Part shown: positions 1-5,777 of the stretch, one piece after another
Numbering within the stretch: position 1 is the first letter of the stretch
Layout: every line of letters starts with the position of its first letter
Assembly (NCBI GenBank): GCA_009908885.1
Contig: JAAAOL010000427.1
Coordinates: 1-13,251, forward strand
Direction of reading: 5' to 3'
DNA length: 13,251 nucleotides
DNA from: Bacteroidota bacterium
GTDB taxonomy: Bacteria; Bacteroidota; Rhodothermia; Rhodothermales; JAAAOL01
Notes under the pieces: generated by a model
The model's database searches: none
The model's input: only the letters and a program-made list of their open reading frames with translations
What the model was told of the DNA's origin: nothing
Position numbers and translations under genes: made by a program

Positions 1-378
1 CGGCCATTGCAGGCGAGCGGCGGCGTCCTCGGCAGGGAGCCAGGCGAAGGCGTCGTGCTCGTGGTTCAGCACCGGATCGGCGTCCAGCTCGGCGGCGAAG
101 GCGGGCGTCAGGTTGATGCGGTCGTGCTGCCACTCGTAGAACGCGTTGACCGACGGCAGTGCCCAGAAGCGGCTTGGTGTGCGGCCCGTCTCTTCCTGCA
201 CTTCCCGCAGTGCCGCTTCCCACGCCGCCTCGCCCGTGGCGATCTTGCCGCCCACCATGCGCCAGGCGCCTGCATACGCCACGTCCGGCGCGCGCCGCAG
301 GAGCAGGAAGCGAGCGTTACCAGCGTCGTCCAGGTGGTACGGGTACACGTCGATGACGCGGACGGTGGGGGCGGGCAT
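1..378 (-). CDS. Nudix hydrolase, N-terminal 126 residues (gene runs off the left edge)
   Basis: Nudix proteins hydrolyse nucleoside diphosphates linked to another moiety (damaged NTPs, ADP-ribose, dinucleoside polyphosphates); the substrate cannot be told here. The ATG at 378-376 opens a frame that continues to base 1 without a stop. The full Nudix box is visible at about residues 46-68: G-x5-E-x7-REVQEETG, with the two metal-binding glutamates of the EE pair. The N-terminus (MPAPTVRVIDVYPY) gives the first strand of the fold, and FLLLRRAPDV the next. A hydrophobic residue normally ends the box, but here it is R. No Shine-Dalgarno sequence precedes the start. The first 34 codons are duplicated at 1082-1183, on the far side of the ParDE pair, so the current start may have been supplied by an insertion. 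The C-terminus lies outside the window. The Nudix assignment is firm; the role is unknown. Confidence 0.9.
   Translation of the reverse strand, partial: MPAPTVRVIDVYPYHLDDAGNARFLLLRRAPDVAYAGAWRMVGGKIATGEAAWEAALREVQEETGRTPSRFWALPSVNAFYEWQHDRINLTPAFAAELDADPVLNHEHDAFAWLPAEDAAARLQWP
277..378 (-). repeat. Direct repeat, Nudix 5' end, copy A (in the intact gene)
   Basis: These 102 bases match 1082-1183 without gaps in the same orientation, about 86 of 102 identical by eye. The match covers exactly the start codon and the next 33 codons. It ends at the start codon on one side and after the codons for Asp-Val-Ala on the other. The ParDE pair lies between the two copies. Confidence 0.85.
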
Positions 379-445
379 AGTTGGCACGGGTGGTGTGTCG
401 CCCAGGACGGGGCGGGTCGACGTGTCTGGGGGAAATTTCGTCCAG

Positions 446-760
446 CTAGTCGCTGAAGTATTTGTCGATGTCCTCGCGACCGTGAACGACCCGAACCACC
501 TCGATTCCTTCGACGCCCTCGGCGAGCGGCAGATACAGGATCACGTAATTGTGCACGGGAAAGGAACGCAGGTCTGGGACCAATTCTGCGCGGGCCCGGC
601 CCATGAAAGGAAATTGGGCCAGCCGGGCCAGTTTCTCTTCGATGCGCCGTAAAAAGCGCGTAGCCGCCTCCGGGTTTTCCAGGGCGATGTGCAGCCAGAT
701 CTGCTCCAGGTCTTCTTCGGCACGGGGACGTGTTTGAGCACCACCGCCATCACGAAACAT
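446..760 (-). CDS. parE: RelE/ParE-family toxin, possibly with a shifted 5' end
   Basis: Predicted toxin of a type II toxin-antitoxin pair; family members inhibit gyrase (ParE) or cleave mRNA on the ribosome (RelE), and which applies cannot be told. The 104-residue frame shows the family pattern: RPRAEEDLEQIWLHIA at 11-26 (helix 1), a second helix at 30-49 with EAATRFLRRIEEKLARLA, PFMGRARAEL at 51-60, then strands with FPVHNYVILYLPL and VVRVVHGREDIDKYF. It follows and overlaps the antitoxin gene. The ATG used here (760) gives an atypical start, MFRDGGGAQT. A second ATG at 750, in the TGATG overlap with the antitoxin stop, gives MAVVLKH, a typical toxin N-terminus, but in a different frame. 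One extra base near 730-733 would join the two. The gene may therefore be frameshifted or use an unusual start. The family call is firm; whether the toxin is active is open. Confidence 0.82.
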   Translation of the reverse strand: MFRDGGGAQTRPRAEEDLEQIWLHIALENPEAATRFLRRIEEKLARLAQFPFMGRARAELVPDLRSFPVHNYVILYLPLAEGVEGIEVVRVVHGREDIDKYFSD

Positions 761-977
761 CCTGCTGTTGCAGGGCCGTCAGTCGGGCTTCTCCCTGACG
801 GATGATCGCGTCCATGTCGAGAGGAGTGGCCGGGCCGCTTTCCAGCCCGTCGTGCACCATCTCCCGCAGCCGTTCGAGCCTCGTCAGGTACTCGTTGATC
901 TGCGCGGCCACGCGGGCTTGGTCGCTCTCGGGAAGCGCCTGGAGTCGTGCGATGGCGGTTTCCAGCTCCTGCGTCAT
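750..977 (-). CDS. ParD-like antitoxin
   Basis: This 75-residue acidic, mostly helical protein lies directly upstream of the RelE/ParE toxin on the same strand, with its stop (752-750) inside the toxin's start region. That is the usual antitoxin-first order with translational coupling. The N-terminal part (ETAIARLQALPESDQARVAA) is helical. The C-terminal part (about 36-66) carries LREMVHDGLESGP and PLDMDAIIRQGEARL, resembling the toxin-binding tail of ParD-type antitoxins (helix, then Gly/Pro-Leu-Asp, then helix). It would neutralise the toxin and probably repress its own operon. No clear ribbon-helix-helix DNA-binding motif is visible at the N-terminus, so membership of ParD proper is uncertain; the antitoxin role rests on context and the C-terminal pattern. 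Confidence 0.78.
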   Translation of the reverse strand: MTQELETAIARLQALPESDQARVAAQINEYLTRLERLREMVHDGLESGPATPLDMDAIIRQGEARLTALQQQDVS

Positions 978-1042
978 GTCACGCCCCCGGCTCGTTGCTT
1001 GCTCCTGCGAACATAGCTCCTACGCCTGGCGATTTGTGACGT

Positions 1043-1183
1043 TCATATCGGGCTCTTCATTCCTCCCGAACTGAAATCTGATGCCACATCCGGCGCGCGC
1101 CGCAGGAGCAGGAAGCGCCCGTCCCCGGCATCGTCCCGCCGGTACGGATACACGTCGATGACGCGGACGGTGGATTTGGGCAT
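1043..1183 (-). pseudogene. Remnant of a Nudix gene: first 34 codons, then unrelated sequence
   Basis: Starting at the ATG at 1183-1181 the frame reads MPKSTVRVIDVYPY, then FLLLRRAPDVA, close to residues 1-34 of the Nudix protein at the left edge (MPAPTVRVIDVYPY). After Asp-Val-Ala the similarity stops and the frame runs 12 more codons (SDFSSGGMKSPI) to a TGA at 1045-1043. The Nudix box and the rest of the enzyme are absent, so it cannot be a working hydrolase. The ParDE pair starts just beyond. The likely reading is that the ParDE insertion split an older Nudix gene here and supplied a replacement 5' end (positions 277-378). Differences are spread over the copy, so it is not recent, or the two copies came from different alleles. 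Confidence 0.82.
1082..1183 (-). repeat. Direct repeat, Nudix 5' end, copy B (in the remnant)
   Basis: Partner of 277-378, same orientation and equal length (102 bases), about 86 of 102 bases identical. Sequence upstream of the two start codons shows no convincing similarity. Copy spacing start to start is 805 bases and the enclosed cargo is ParDE. Confidence 0.85.
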
Positions 1184-1196
1184 GACACCGGGAAGG

Positions 1197-1461
1197 CTAC
1201 TCGATGTCCTCGGGGTTCTCGCGGACGTGCCGAACGGTGAGGATCAGGACTTGGTCGCCGAGGACCTCGTAGGTGATCCAGACCTCCCTGAACAGCAGTT
1301 ATCGGACGTTGTCGTGCTCGCTGGCAGACACCGTCCGGCCCCGATGGGGAATGGTGCGAAGCGAGTCTGCGTAGTCGACCACCTCGCCCATCCACGTCCG
1401 GGCGCGGTCTACGTCATGTGGAAAGCGGCTGAATGTCGCGGGTGTAGTTGAGACGCTGCAT
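1197..1461 (-). pseudogene. Inactivated RelE/ParE-family toxin (premature TAA plus 5' frameshift)
   Basis: Downstream of the ATG at 1461 the sequence encodes MQRLNYTR, then, only after a frame change near 1435, DVDRARTWMGEVVDYADSL and IPHRGRTV. A TAA at 1301-1299 interrupts the frame. The same frame then continues LLFREVWITYEVLGDQ, VLILTVRHVRENPEDIE and stops at 1199-1197. The last part is the characteristic C-terminal half of ParE-type toxins (L-F-x-x-x-x-I-x-Y, then I-L-x-V-x-H). CAA (Gln) to TAA is a single change, so a nonsense mutation is likely. The N-terminal region also looks a few residues short of the family's first helix. No antitoxin gene remains upstream in the 49 bases before the kinase remnant. 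It is a dead toxin, not related to the intact one at 446-760 beyond family level. Confidence 0.75.
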
Positions 1462-1510
1462 GGCTGCAAAGGTGGCTTGTTGTACCTCAAGGCGTACATC
1501 ATTCGGTGCA

Positions 1511-1680
1511 TCATTTGGTTTCTGATGCGTCGGACTCGAGCCCGGACCACTCCGCCGAAGTCACCCAGCCATCGCCCGTCCAGTACTGCACCTGCTCCTT
1601 CCAGCGCTGCCAGTATGCGTAGTCCGGCACGAACGGGATGTGGCCGTCCCGGTGGAGTTTGGTGGCGGCAACGGAACGGT
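1511..1680 (-). pseudogene. Remnant of the 3' end of an FG-GAP Ser/Thr kinase gene
   Basis: Read on the minus strand from about 1680, this stretch encodes VAATKLHRDGHIPFVPDYAY, WQRWKEQVQYWTGDGW, then VTSAEWSGLESDASETK and a TGA at 1513-1511. It matches the last ~45 residues of the intact kinase (KLYRDGHLPFVPDYAYWQRW and onward) but ends in a different tail (intact gene: VAAAEWTAGRP). A stop lies in frame about 10 codons upstream, and there is no start, so nothing is likely made from it. The core 1572-1638 is almost identical in DNA to 2799-2865, while the flanks on both sides are homologous but clearly diverged. It may be the older 3' end of the kinase gene, separated from the body by the MNT-HEPN insertion, or a piece of a paralogous kinase gene. 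Confidence 0.85.
1572..1638 (-). repeat. Direct repeat, kinase 3' end, copy B (in the remnant)
   Basis: These 67 bases are identical to 2799-2865 except for one transition (T at 1616 against C). Both copies have the same orientation. Identity drops sharply outside the core on both sides although protein similarity continues, as expected if the core marks an exchange point. Confidence 0.9.
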
Positions 1681-1805
1681 GCACATGTTAGTGGGCGGTG
1701 AAGGAAGAGATGTCCAGATGCTCCTCGCGTTGAAGGCAGAGAACAAATGACGTCGAACGCGGCTACTATCCTCGTAGCTTTTGTTTCCCGGACGCATACG
1801 ACGCC

Positions 1806-2162
1806 ATGGCGCGCACGCTCGACGAGGTCTGGCCGACGCCGAGCCGCACCCATCTGAAGACGGCGGTAGATCGACTCGTCGAGGCGTTTGACCCGCTTCA
1901 GGTGCGCGTCTTCGGGTCCTACGCGCGCGGTGATGCCCATCCGGGGAGTGACCTGGACCTGCTCGTCGTGCTCTCCAGCGTGGATCACAAGCGCGAGGCC
2001 GCCGTCGCGATGCGGCGCGTCCTGGCCGACCTACCCGTACCTCACGACGTGTACGTCACGACGCCTGCCGACATCGAAGAACGCGGTTGGATCATCGGCA
2101 CGCTCCTGCATGAAGCGTTGCAGGAGGGCGAGGTCGTCTACGAGCGGCAGGAGGTAGCATGA
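1806..2162 (+). CDS. MNT-type minimal nucleotidyltransferase (MntA-like)
   Basis: This 118-residue protein carries the DNA polymerase beta-type nucleotidyltransferase signature: FGSYARGDAHPGSDLDLLV at 36-54, which fits G-S-x10-D-x-D (G37, S38, D49, D51). A third acidic residue is expected on the next strand and D81 in PHDVYVTT fits. Small proteins of this type pair with HEPN proteins as a toxin-antitoxin or defence module; in the studied MntA-HepT pair the enzyme AMPylates a tyrosine of the HEPN partner and blocks its RNase activity. The stop codon overlaps the HEPN start (ATGA at 2159-2162), so the two are translationally coupled. The ATG at 1806 has no clear SD. The pair is on the plus strand, opposite to everything around it, and is bracketed by two copies of the kinase 3' end. 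Confidence 0.9.
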   Translation: MARTLDEVWPTPSRTHLKTAVDRLVEAFDPLQVRVFGSYARGDAHPGSDLDLLVVLSSVDHKREAAVAMRRVLADLPVPHDVYVTTPADIEERGWIIGTLLHEALQEGEVVYERQEVA

Positions 2163-2581
2163 ACGATGCGCTCCGTCGAGAAGTAGCCCGCTGGCTGCGC
2201 TATGCCCAGGAGGATCTGCGTGAAGCCCGGCGGCTGGTGGCCCGGTCAGACGCTGTGCCTCGCCATCCTGCGTGGTTGGCCCAGCAGGGCGCAGAAAAGG
2301 CCCTGAAGGCGGTGCTCGTCTGCGAGCAGATCCCGTTTCCGCGAACGCACAACCTCTCTACCGTCTTCAACCTCATTCCGGCGCACTGGCAGGTCAGGGA
2401 GGTGGCGGCGGACCTGGAGCGGCTCTCCGAATATGCTGTGGAGTCTCGGTATCCAGCCGACGTCCCTGATATTACCGCAGCGGAGGCCGCCGAAGCTGTA
2501 CGCGATGCCGTGCGGCTTGCTGACGCCGTGACCGCTGATCTGGAACGGCGATTGTCCGAGCAAAGCCGCGGTGACTCTTGA
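2159..2581 (+). CDS. HEPN-domain protein (partner of the MNT nucleotidyltransferase)
   Basis: This 140-residue all-helical protein fits the HEPN family (PF05168-like). Landmarks are the first helix with RWLRYAQEDLREARRLV (11-27), the conserved WLAQQGAEKALKAVL at 39-53, the PFPRTHNL turn at 59-66, and SRYPADVPDI at 96-105. HEPN partners of MNT enzymes act as RNases kept inactive by the MNT protein. The classical catalytic R-x4-6-H motif is not visible where it normally lies in the C-terminal helix region; the only R-x6-H (R29, H36) is in a loop and is probably accidental. Either the RNase activity is absent, or this belongs to the HEPN branch that lacks it. Start ATG at 2159 overlaps the MNT stop; the stop is TGA at 2579-2581. 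The family is firm, the activity inferred. Confidence 0.87.
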   Translation: MNDALRREVARWLRYAQEDLREARRLVARSDAVPRHPAWLAQQGAEKALKAVLVCEQIPFPRTHNLSTVFNLIPAHWQVREVAADLERLSEYAVESRYPADVPDITAAEAAEAVRDAVRLADAVTADLERRLSEQSRGDS

Positions 2582-2583
2582 GA

Positions 2584-2616
2584 CATCGGCATGAAAACCG
2601 CCTGGGCTTGCCGATG
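2584..2616 (+). terminator. Hairpin just after the HEPN gene, possible terminator
   Basis: CATCGGCA (2584-2591) and TGCCGATG (2609-2616) form a perfect 8-base stem with a 17-base loop, three bases after the HEPN stop codon. There is no T-run on either side, so an intrinsic terminator is not certain. It sits between convergent genes (HEPN and kinase), where such a structure is expected. A second, 6-base palindrome (CCGGTG-TT-CACCGG) follows at 2631-2644. Confidence 0.4.
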
Positions 2617-2650
2617 AGTAGTACCAACTCCCGGTGTTCACCGGTTGTTT

Positions 2651-2701
2651 GTCATCCCGGCCACTGATGGAGCGCAGCGGAATAATTGAGTCCGGCATGA
2701 C
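2651..2701. repeat. REP-like imperfect palindrome in the HEPN/kinase gap
   Basis: GTCATCCCGG (2651-2660) faces CCGGCATGAC (2692-2701), 9 of 10 bases complementary, around a loop containing GGAGCGCAGCGGAA. The GTCATCC start followed by an AGCGCAGCG block resembles dispersed extragenic palindromes found in many bacterial genomes. Only one copy is in this window, so repetition is not shown. Confidence 0.4.
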
Positions 2702-2755
2702 CTCCAAACCGAAACGACAACGTACGACCGGATTTGATATAAGCCCGCAGGGTCG

Positions 2756-5050
2756 TCATGGCCTCCCAGCAGTCCACTCCGCCGCAGCCACCCACCCGTC
2801 GCCCGTCCAGTACTGCACCTGCTCCTTCCAGCGCTGCCAGTACGCGTAGTCCGGCACGAACGGGAGATGCCCATCGCGATACAGCTTGGCGGCAGCGGCG
2901 TCGTACGTGTCCTTCGTGTTGACATCCGCGACGGTGAGGTTCTCATCGAGAAACACGATGTATCCCAGGGGAAAGCTCTTGTTGGCAGGGTCGTGTGAGT
3001 AGCCGCCTTCTCGAATGTCGAGCGCGACGTGTTGGCTCAGGGCGGTTTGTCCCCCTCGAACAGACTCTGCAACGCGGTCCGTGAGTAGCGTGTCGCTGAG
3101 CAGGGTAGGCGGGAAGCGTACGTATCCGATGTGTTGGGCAGGGACAATGCCTTCCACGACGTAGTCGCCACGAAGGGGGGCGTGTCCTTCCATGTCGCGC
3201 GGGTCCAGCACCGTAAGCGCCGCCTGGTCGAAATACGCATTGTTGCGTCCACTCGCTAGAATCTCTTGCACGCCGTCCCCGTCGAGGTCCAGTGCACGCA
3301 GGTCTTCCAGCCATCCTGGATGCACGTACCGCTGGAGGACCTCACCGCTCTGGGCGTCAATTTTGAGCAGCAGGCAGGGGAAGGAGCGTTTGTTTGCAAC
3401 CGAGGTGATGACCTCCGTACGACCGTTGCCGTCGAAGTCACCTGCGATGAGAGCCCGCCCCTTGAAGTCTGGATTGCTGGTCCCTGCCTTTCGTGGGAAG
3501 GCAAGATCGAAGCGAAGCGGTACTTTCCACAGGGGCTTGCGAGCGCCTATTTTCTTCGCTACGACGAACGATTGTACTGGCTGGTTGGGCGCCTCGTGCT
3601 GCATCCAGAAGATCTCGTTGGTCCCGTCGCCGTCTGCATCCGCAAAAGCGGGCCGATAGTCTGGATCGCCCGACTTCATCTCATTGTGCATCTCGCGCTC
3701 CACGAGCCCGGTGCCAACGACCTGCCCGTTTGCGTTCAGGAACCGGAGGTAATCCCCTTCGAGCCGGTAATCCACCGGGTTCTTGTCGATGGGACCGTAG
3801 GCGAGGCCGACGATGATGAGCAGCAGCAGCGCGATGGTGCCGAGCGCGGCGACGCCCAGGTAGGGCTGCGCGCGGCGCCAGAGGAGCCGGGTCCAGTAGC
3901 GCCAGGTGACGGGCTGCGCGAGCAGCGGCTGCCGGTGCAGATAGCGCTCGACGTCCGCCCCCAGCTGCTCGACGGAGGCGTAGCGCGCCTCGGGCGCCTT
4001 CTCCAGCGTCTTGCAGACGAGGCGGTCCAGGTCGCTCTTGATGGAGCGGGCGGGCGCGTCGACCCGCGTCCGGACTGCGTGGGACGGCGGGCGCACCGGC
4101 TCCTCGCAGATGAGGCGCTCCCAGGTGGCGGGAGACGTGTCGGGCGAGCCGTAGGGCGGGGCGCCGGTGAGCAGTTCGTAGAGGACGACGCCGAGGCCGT
4201 ACACGTCGCTCGCCGTGGTGAGGGTGTGGCCGCGCACCTGCTCGGGGCTGGCGTACTGCGGCGTGTACATGCGCCGCGCCGCGACGGTCAGCGAGTGCTT
4301 GGGAATCAGGCCGTCGGGCGAGAGCACGCGCGCCAGGCCGAAGTCGAGCAGCTTTACCTGCGGCTGCCCGCGGCTCGAATCGGGGTCCGCGGTGACCAGG
4401 ATATTGCCGGGCTTGAGATCGCGGTGCAGCACGAGGCGCGAGTGGGCGAAGTGCACCGCCGCGCACACCTGCTGGAAGAGGCGCAGGCGGTCGTCGACGG
4501 AGAGGGCGTGGGCCTCAGCATACTCCGTGATCGGGACGCCGTCCACGTGCTCCATCACGAAGTAGGAGCGCCCCGCGTCGGTGATGCCTGCGTCGTAGAG
4601 GCGGGCGATGTTGGGGTGTTCGAGGCGGGCCAGCAGCTGCCACTCCTGCCGGAAGCGGCGCACGATGTCGTCGGTGTCGAGGCCGCGGCGAATCAGCTTG
4701 ATGGCGACCTGCCGCTCCAGCAGACCATCCGCGCGGTGGGCGCGGTAGACGGTGCCCATCCCGCCGCGACCGATCTCTTCGATAACATCGTACTTGCCGA
4801 TGCGGTCCGGCACCTCGGGCTCCAGGTGGCACACCAGCCCATCGAGCCGTTCTGGCCACGACGATGCCACGGGCGAGGTGTCGAGGAAGGCGTCGTCCTG
4901 CGCGTCGGCCTGGAGTAGGGCTTCTACCTCGCGGCGCAGGCTCGGGTGGTCGCCGCAGCGGCGGTCGAGGAAGCGGTCGCGGTCGTCCGGCGGCACCGTT
5001 CGGGCCGCATGGAAGAGCGTCTGGACGCGGCTCCAGCGGTCGGGCTCCAT
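2756..5050 (-). CDS. Membrane Ser/Thr protein kinase with extracytoplasmic FG-GAP sensor domain
   Basis: A Hanks-type kinase of 764 residues. The kinase domain spans about 86-372: glycine loop IGRGGMGTVY (93-102), ATP lysine in VAIK (K118), catalytic loop HRDLKPGN (D211), DFG at 236-238, ASPEQ at 268-272. A basic and aromatic stretch precedes one transmembrane helix at about 399-418. The rest (about 425-764) lies outside the cytoplasm and has three FG-GAP/VCBS calcium-loop motifs: DADGDGTNE (471-479), DFDGNGRTE (538-546) and DLDGDGVQE (588-596). It probably senses a ligand or surface and signals inward. The start was set at MEPDRWSRVQ, 32 bases after the sigma gene, because such kinases begin this way; an earlier GTG at 5134 would overlap the sigma gene and add 28 residues without conservation. 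It is probably co-transcribed with the sigma factor. The 3' end is duplicated at 1511-1680. Confidence 0.93.
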   Translation of the reverse strand: MEPDRWSRVQTLFHAARTVPPDDRDRFLDRRCGDHPSLRREVEALLQADAQDDAFLDTSPVASSWPERLDGLVCHLEPEVPDRIGKYDVIEEIGRGGMGTVYRAHRADGLLERQVAIKLIRRGLDTDDIVRRFRQEWQLLARLEHPNIARLYDAGITDAGRSYFVMEHVDGVPITEYAEAHALSVDDRLRLFQQVCAAVHFAHSRLVLHRDLKPGNILVTADPDSSRGQPQVKLLDFGLARVLSPDGLIPKHSLTVAARRMYTPQYASPEQVRGHTLTTASDVYGLGVVLYELLTGAPPYGSPDTSPATWERLICEEPVRPPSHAVRTRVDAPARSIKSDLDRLVCKTLEKAPEARYASVEQLGADVERYLHRQPLLAQPVTWRYWTRLLWRRAQPYLGVAALGTIALLLLIIVGLAYGPIDKNPVDYRLEGDYLRFLNANGQVVGTGLVEREMHNEMKSGDPDYRPAFADADGDGTNEIFWMQHEAPNQPVQSFVVAKKIGARKPLWKVPLRFDLAFPRKAGTSNPDFKGRALIAGDFDGNGRTEVITSVANKRSFPCLLLKIDAQSGEVLQRYVHPGWLEDLRALDLDGDGVQEILASGRNNAYFDQAALTVLDPRDMEGHAPLRGDYVVEGIVPAQHIGYVRFPPTLLSDTLLTDRVAESVRGGQTALSQHVALDIREGGYSHDPANKSFPLGYIVFLDENLTVADVNTKDTYDAAAAKLYRDGHLPFVPDYAYWQRWKEQVQYWTGDGWVAAAEWTAGRP
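2799..2865 (-). repeat. Direct repeat, kinase 3' end, copy A (in the intact gene)
   Basis: Matches 1572-1638 at 66 of 67 bases, same orientation, copy spacing 1227 bases. It encodes part of PFVPDYAYWQRWKEQVQYW and the Trp-Thr-Gly-Asp after it, near the end of the kinase. The MNT-HEPN pair lies between the two copies. Confidence 0.9.
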
Positions 5051-5082
5051 GGGATGCGGGCGATCAAGGGGGAGAGGCGACG

Positions 5083-5646
5083 CTACGCGGCTGGACGCAG
5101 GCGGCTCAGCAGCCAGGCCCGCGCCACCGTCCACTCGCGGTAGACCGTCGAGCGCGAGATGCCCAGCACGTCCGCGGCCTCCTCCGCCGTCAGGCCGGCG
5201 AAGTAGCGCAGCTCGACCAGGTCGCGCTTGCGGGCGTCGAACTGGCCCAGCTGCTCCAGCGCCTGATCGAGCGCCACGAGGTCGACGTCTGTACTGCCGA
5301 TCGCGTGGTTGGGCTGCAGGGTGATGGGCTGGTGGTCGCCGCCGCGCTTCTGGGCGGTGCGGGCCCGGGCATGGTTGACCAGGATGCGGCGCATGGCCTG
5401 GGCTGCCACGCGGATGAAGTGGCGCTTGCCCTCGAACGTGGCGCGCGTCTGCGGCGCCATCTTGAGATACGCCTCGTGCACGAGCGCCGTCGGCGTCAGC
5501 GTGTGGTTGGGTCGTTCGTGCCAGAGGTGCTGCTGGGCGAGGCGGCGCAACTCGTCGTAGGCCAGGATAAACAACTGTTCAGAAGCAGCCTCATCATTGC
5601 TCAAGGAGCGTGTGCGCGGTGAGGCGAGTGGGGAGGCACTGCGCAT
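5083..5646 (-). CDS. ECF-family RNA polymerase sigma factor (TIGR02999 / Sigma70_ECF type)
   Basis: This 187-residue sigma factor directs RNA polymerase to a special promoter set. Region 2 lies at about 23-98 and carries the marks of the group often found beside kinases: TLTPTALVHEAYLKM (49-63) and FIRVAAQAMRRILVNHARAR (77-96). Region 4 lies at about 125-184 with RDLVELRYFAGLTAEEAADV and a helix-turn-helix, LGISRSTVYREW (161-172), for the -35 element. It precedes the kinase gene by 32 bases on the same strand, so kinase phosphorylation is a likely route of control; no anti-sigma factor is visible. The ATG at 5646 is followed by a non-conserved lead of about 20 residues, so a later start is possible. 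Upstream, ATGACA and TATAGA (5716-5711 and 5695-5690, minus strand) resemble promoter boxes, but the 15-base spacer is short. Confidence 0.92.
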   Translation of the reverse strand: MRSASPLASPRTRSLSNDEAASEQLFILAYDELRRLAQQHLWHERPNHTLTPTALVHEAYLKMAPQTRATFEGKRHFIRVAAQAMRRILVNHARARTAQKRGGDHQPITLQPNHAIGSTDVDLVALDQALEQLGQFDARKRDLVELRYFAGLTAEEAADVLGISRSTVYREWTVARAWLLSRLRPAA

Positions 5647-5777
5647 AGCGGTAAGACACTGGCTGAAGCGTACTTTATGCAGCGCTTAATCTATAAGTCG
5701 CCCGGCACAATGTCATCCCTCTTTGAGTCTTTTTTTGAGATCATGGTTGGTAAGCGGAGCGCGCGCTCTGCGGCGTG

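Noticed and set aside
7..652. Plus-strand open frames over the Nudix and toxin genes
   Set aside because: The minus strand has a Nudix box and a ParE-type pattern in this stretch; the plus-strand products are basic, Arg-rich and featureless.
1299..1988. A 229-codon minus-strand frame joining the toxin remnant with upstream DNA
   Set aside because: Only its end (DVDRARTWMGEVV to HDNVR) belongs to a family. The rest is out of frame with the kinase remnant and antisense to the MNT gene, so it is not one gene.
2651..2701. Possible integron attC site near the HEPN gene
   Set aside because: The palindrome lacks the paired 7-base core sites of attC, no integrase is present, and the cassette genes are not in a head-to-tail series.
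3266..4918. A 550-codon open frame on the plus strand, opposite the kinase gene
   Set aside because: The minus strand encodes a clear kinase with all motifs. The antisense frame gives Arg/Ala/Val/Gly-rich, low-order protein without any domain, the usual by-product of high third-position GC.
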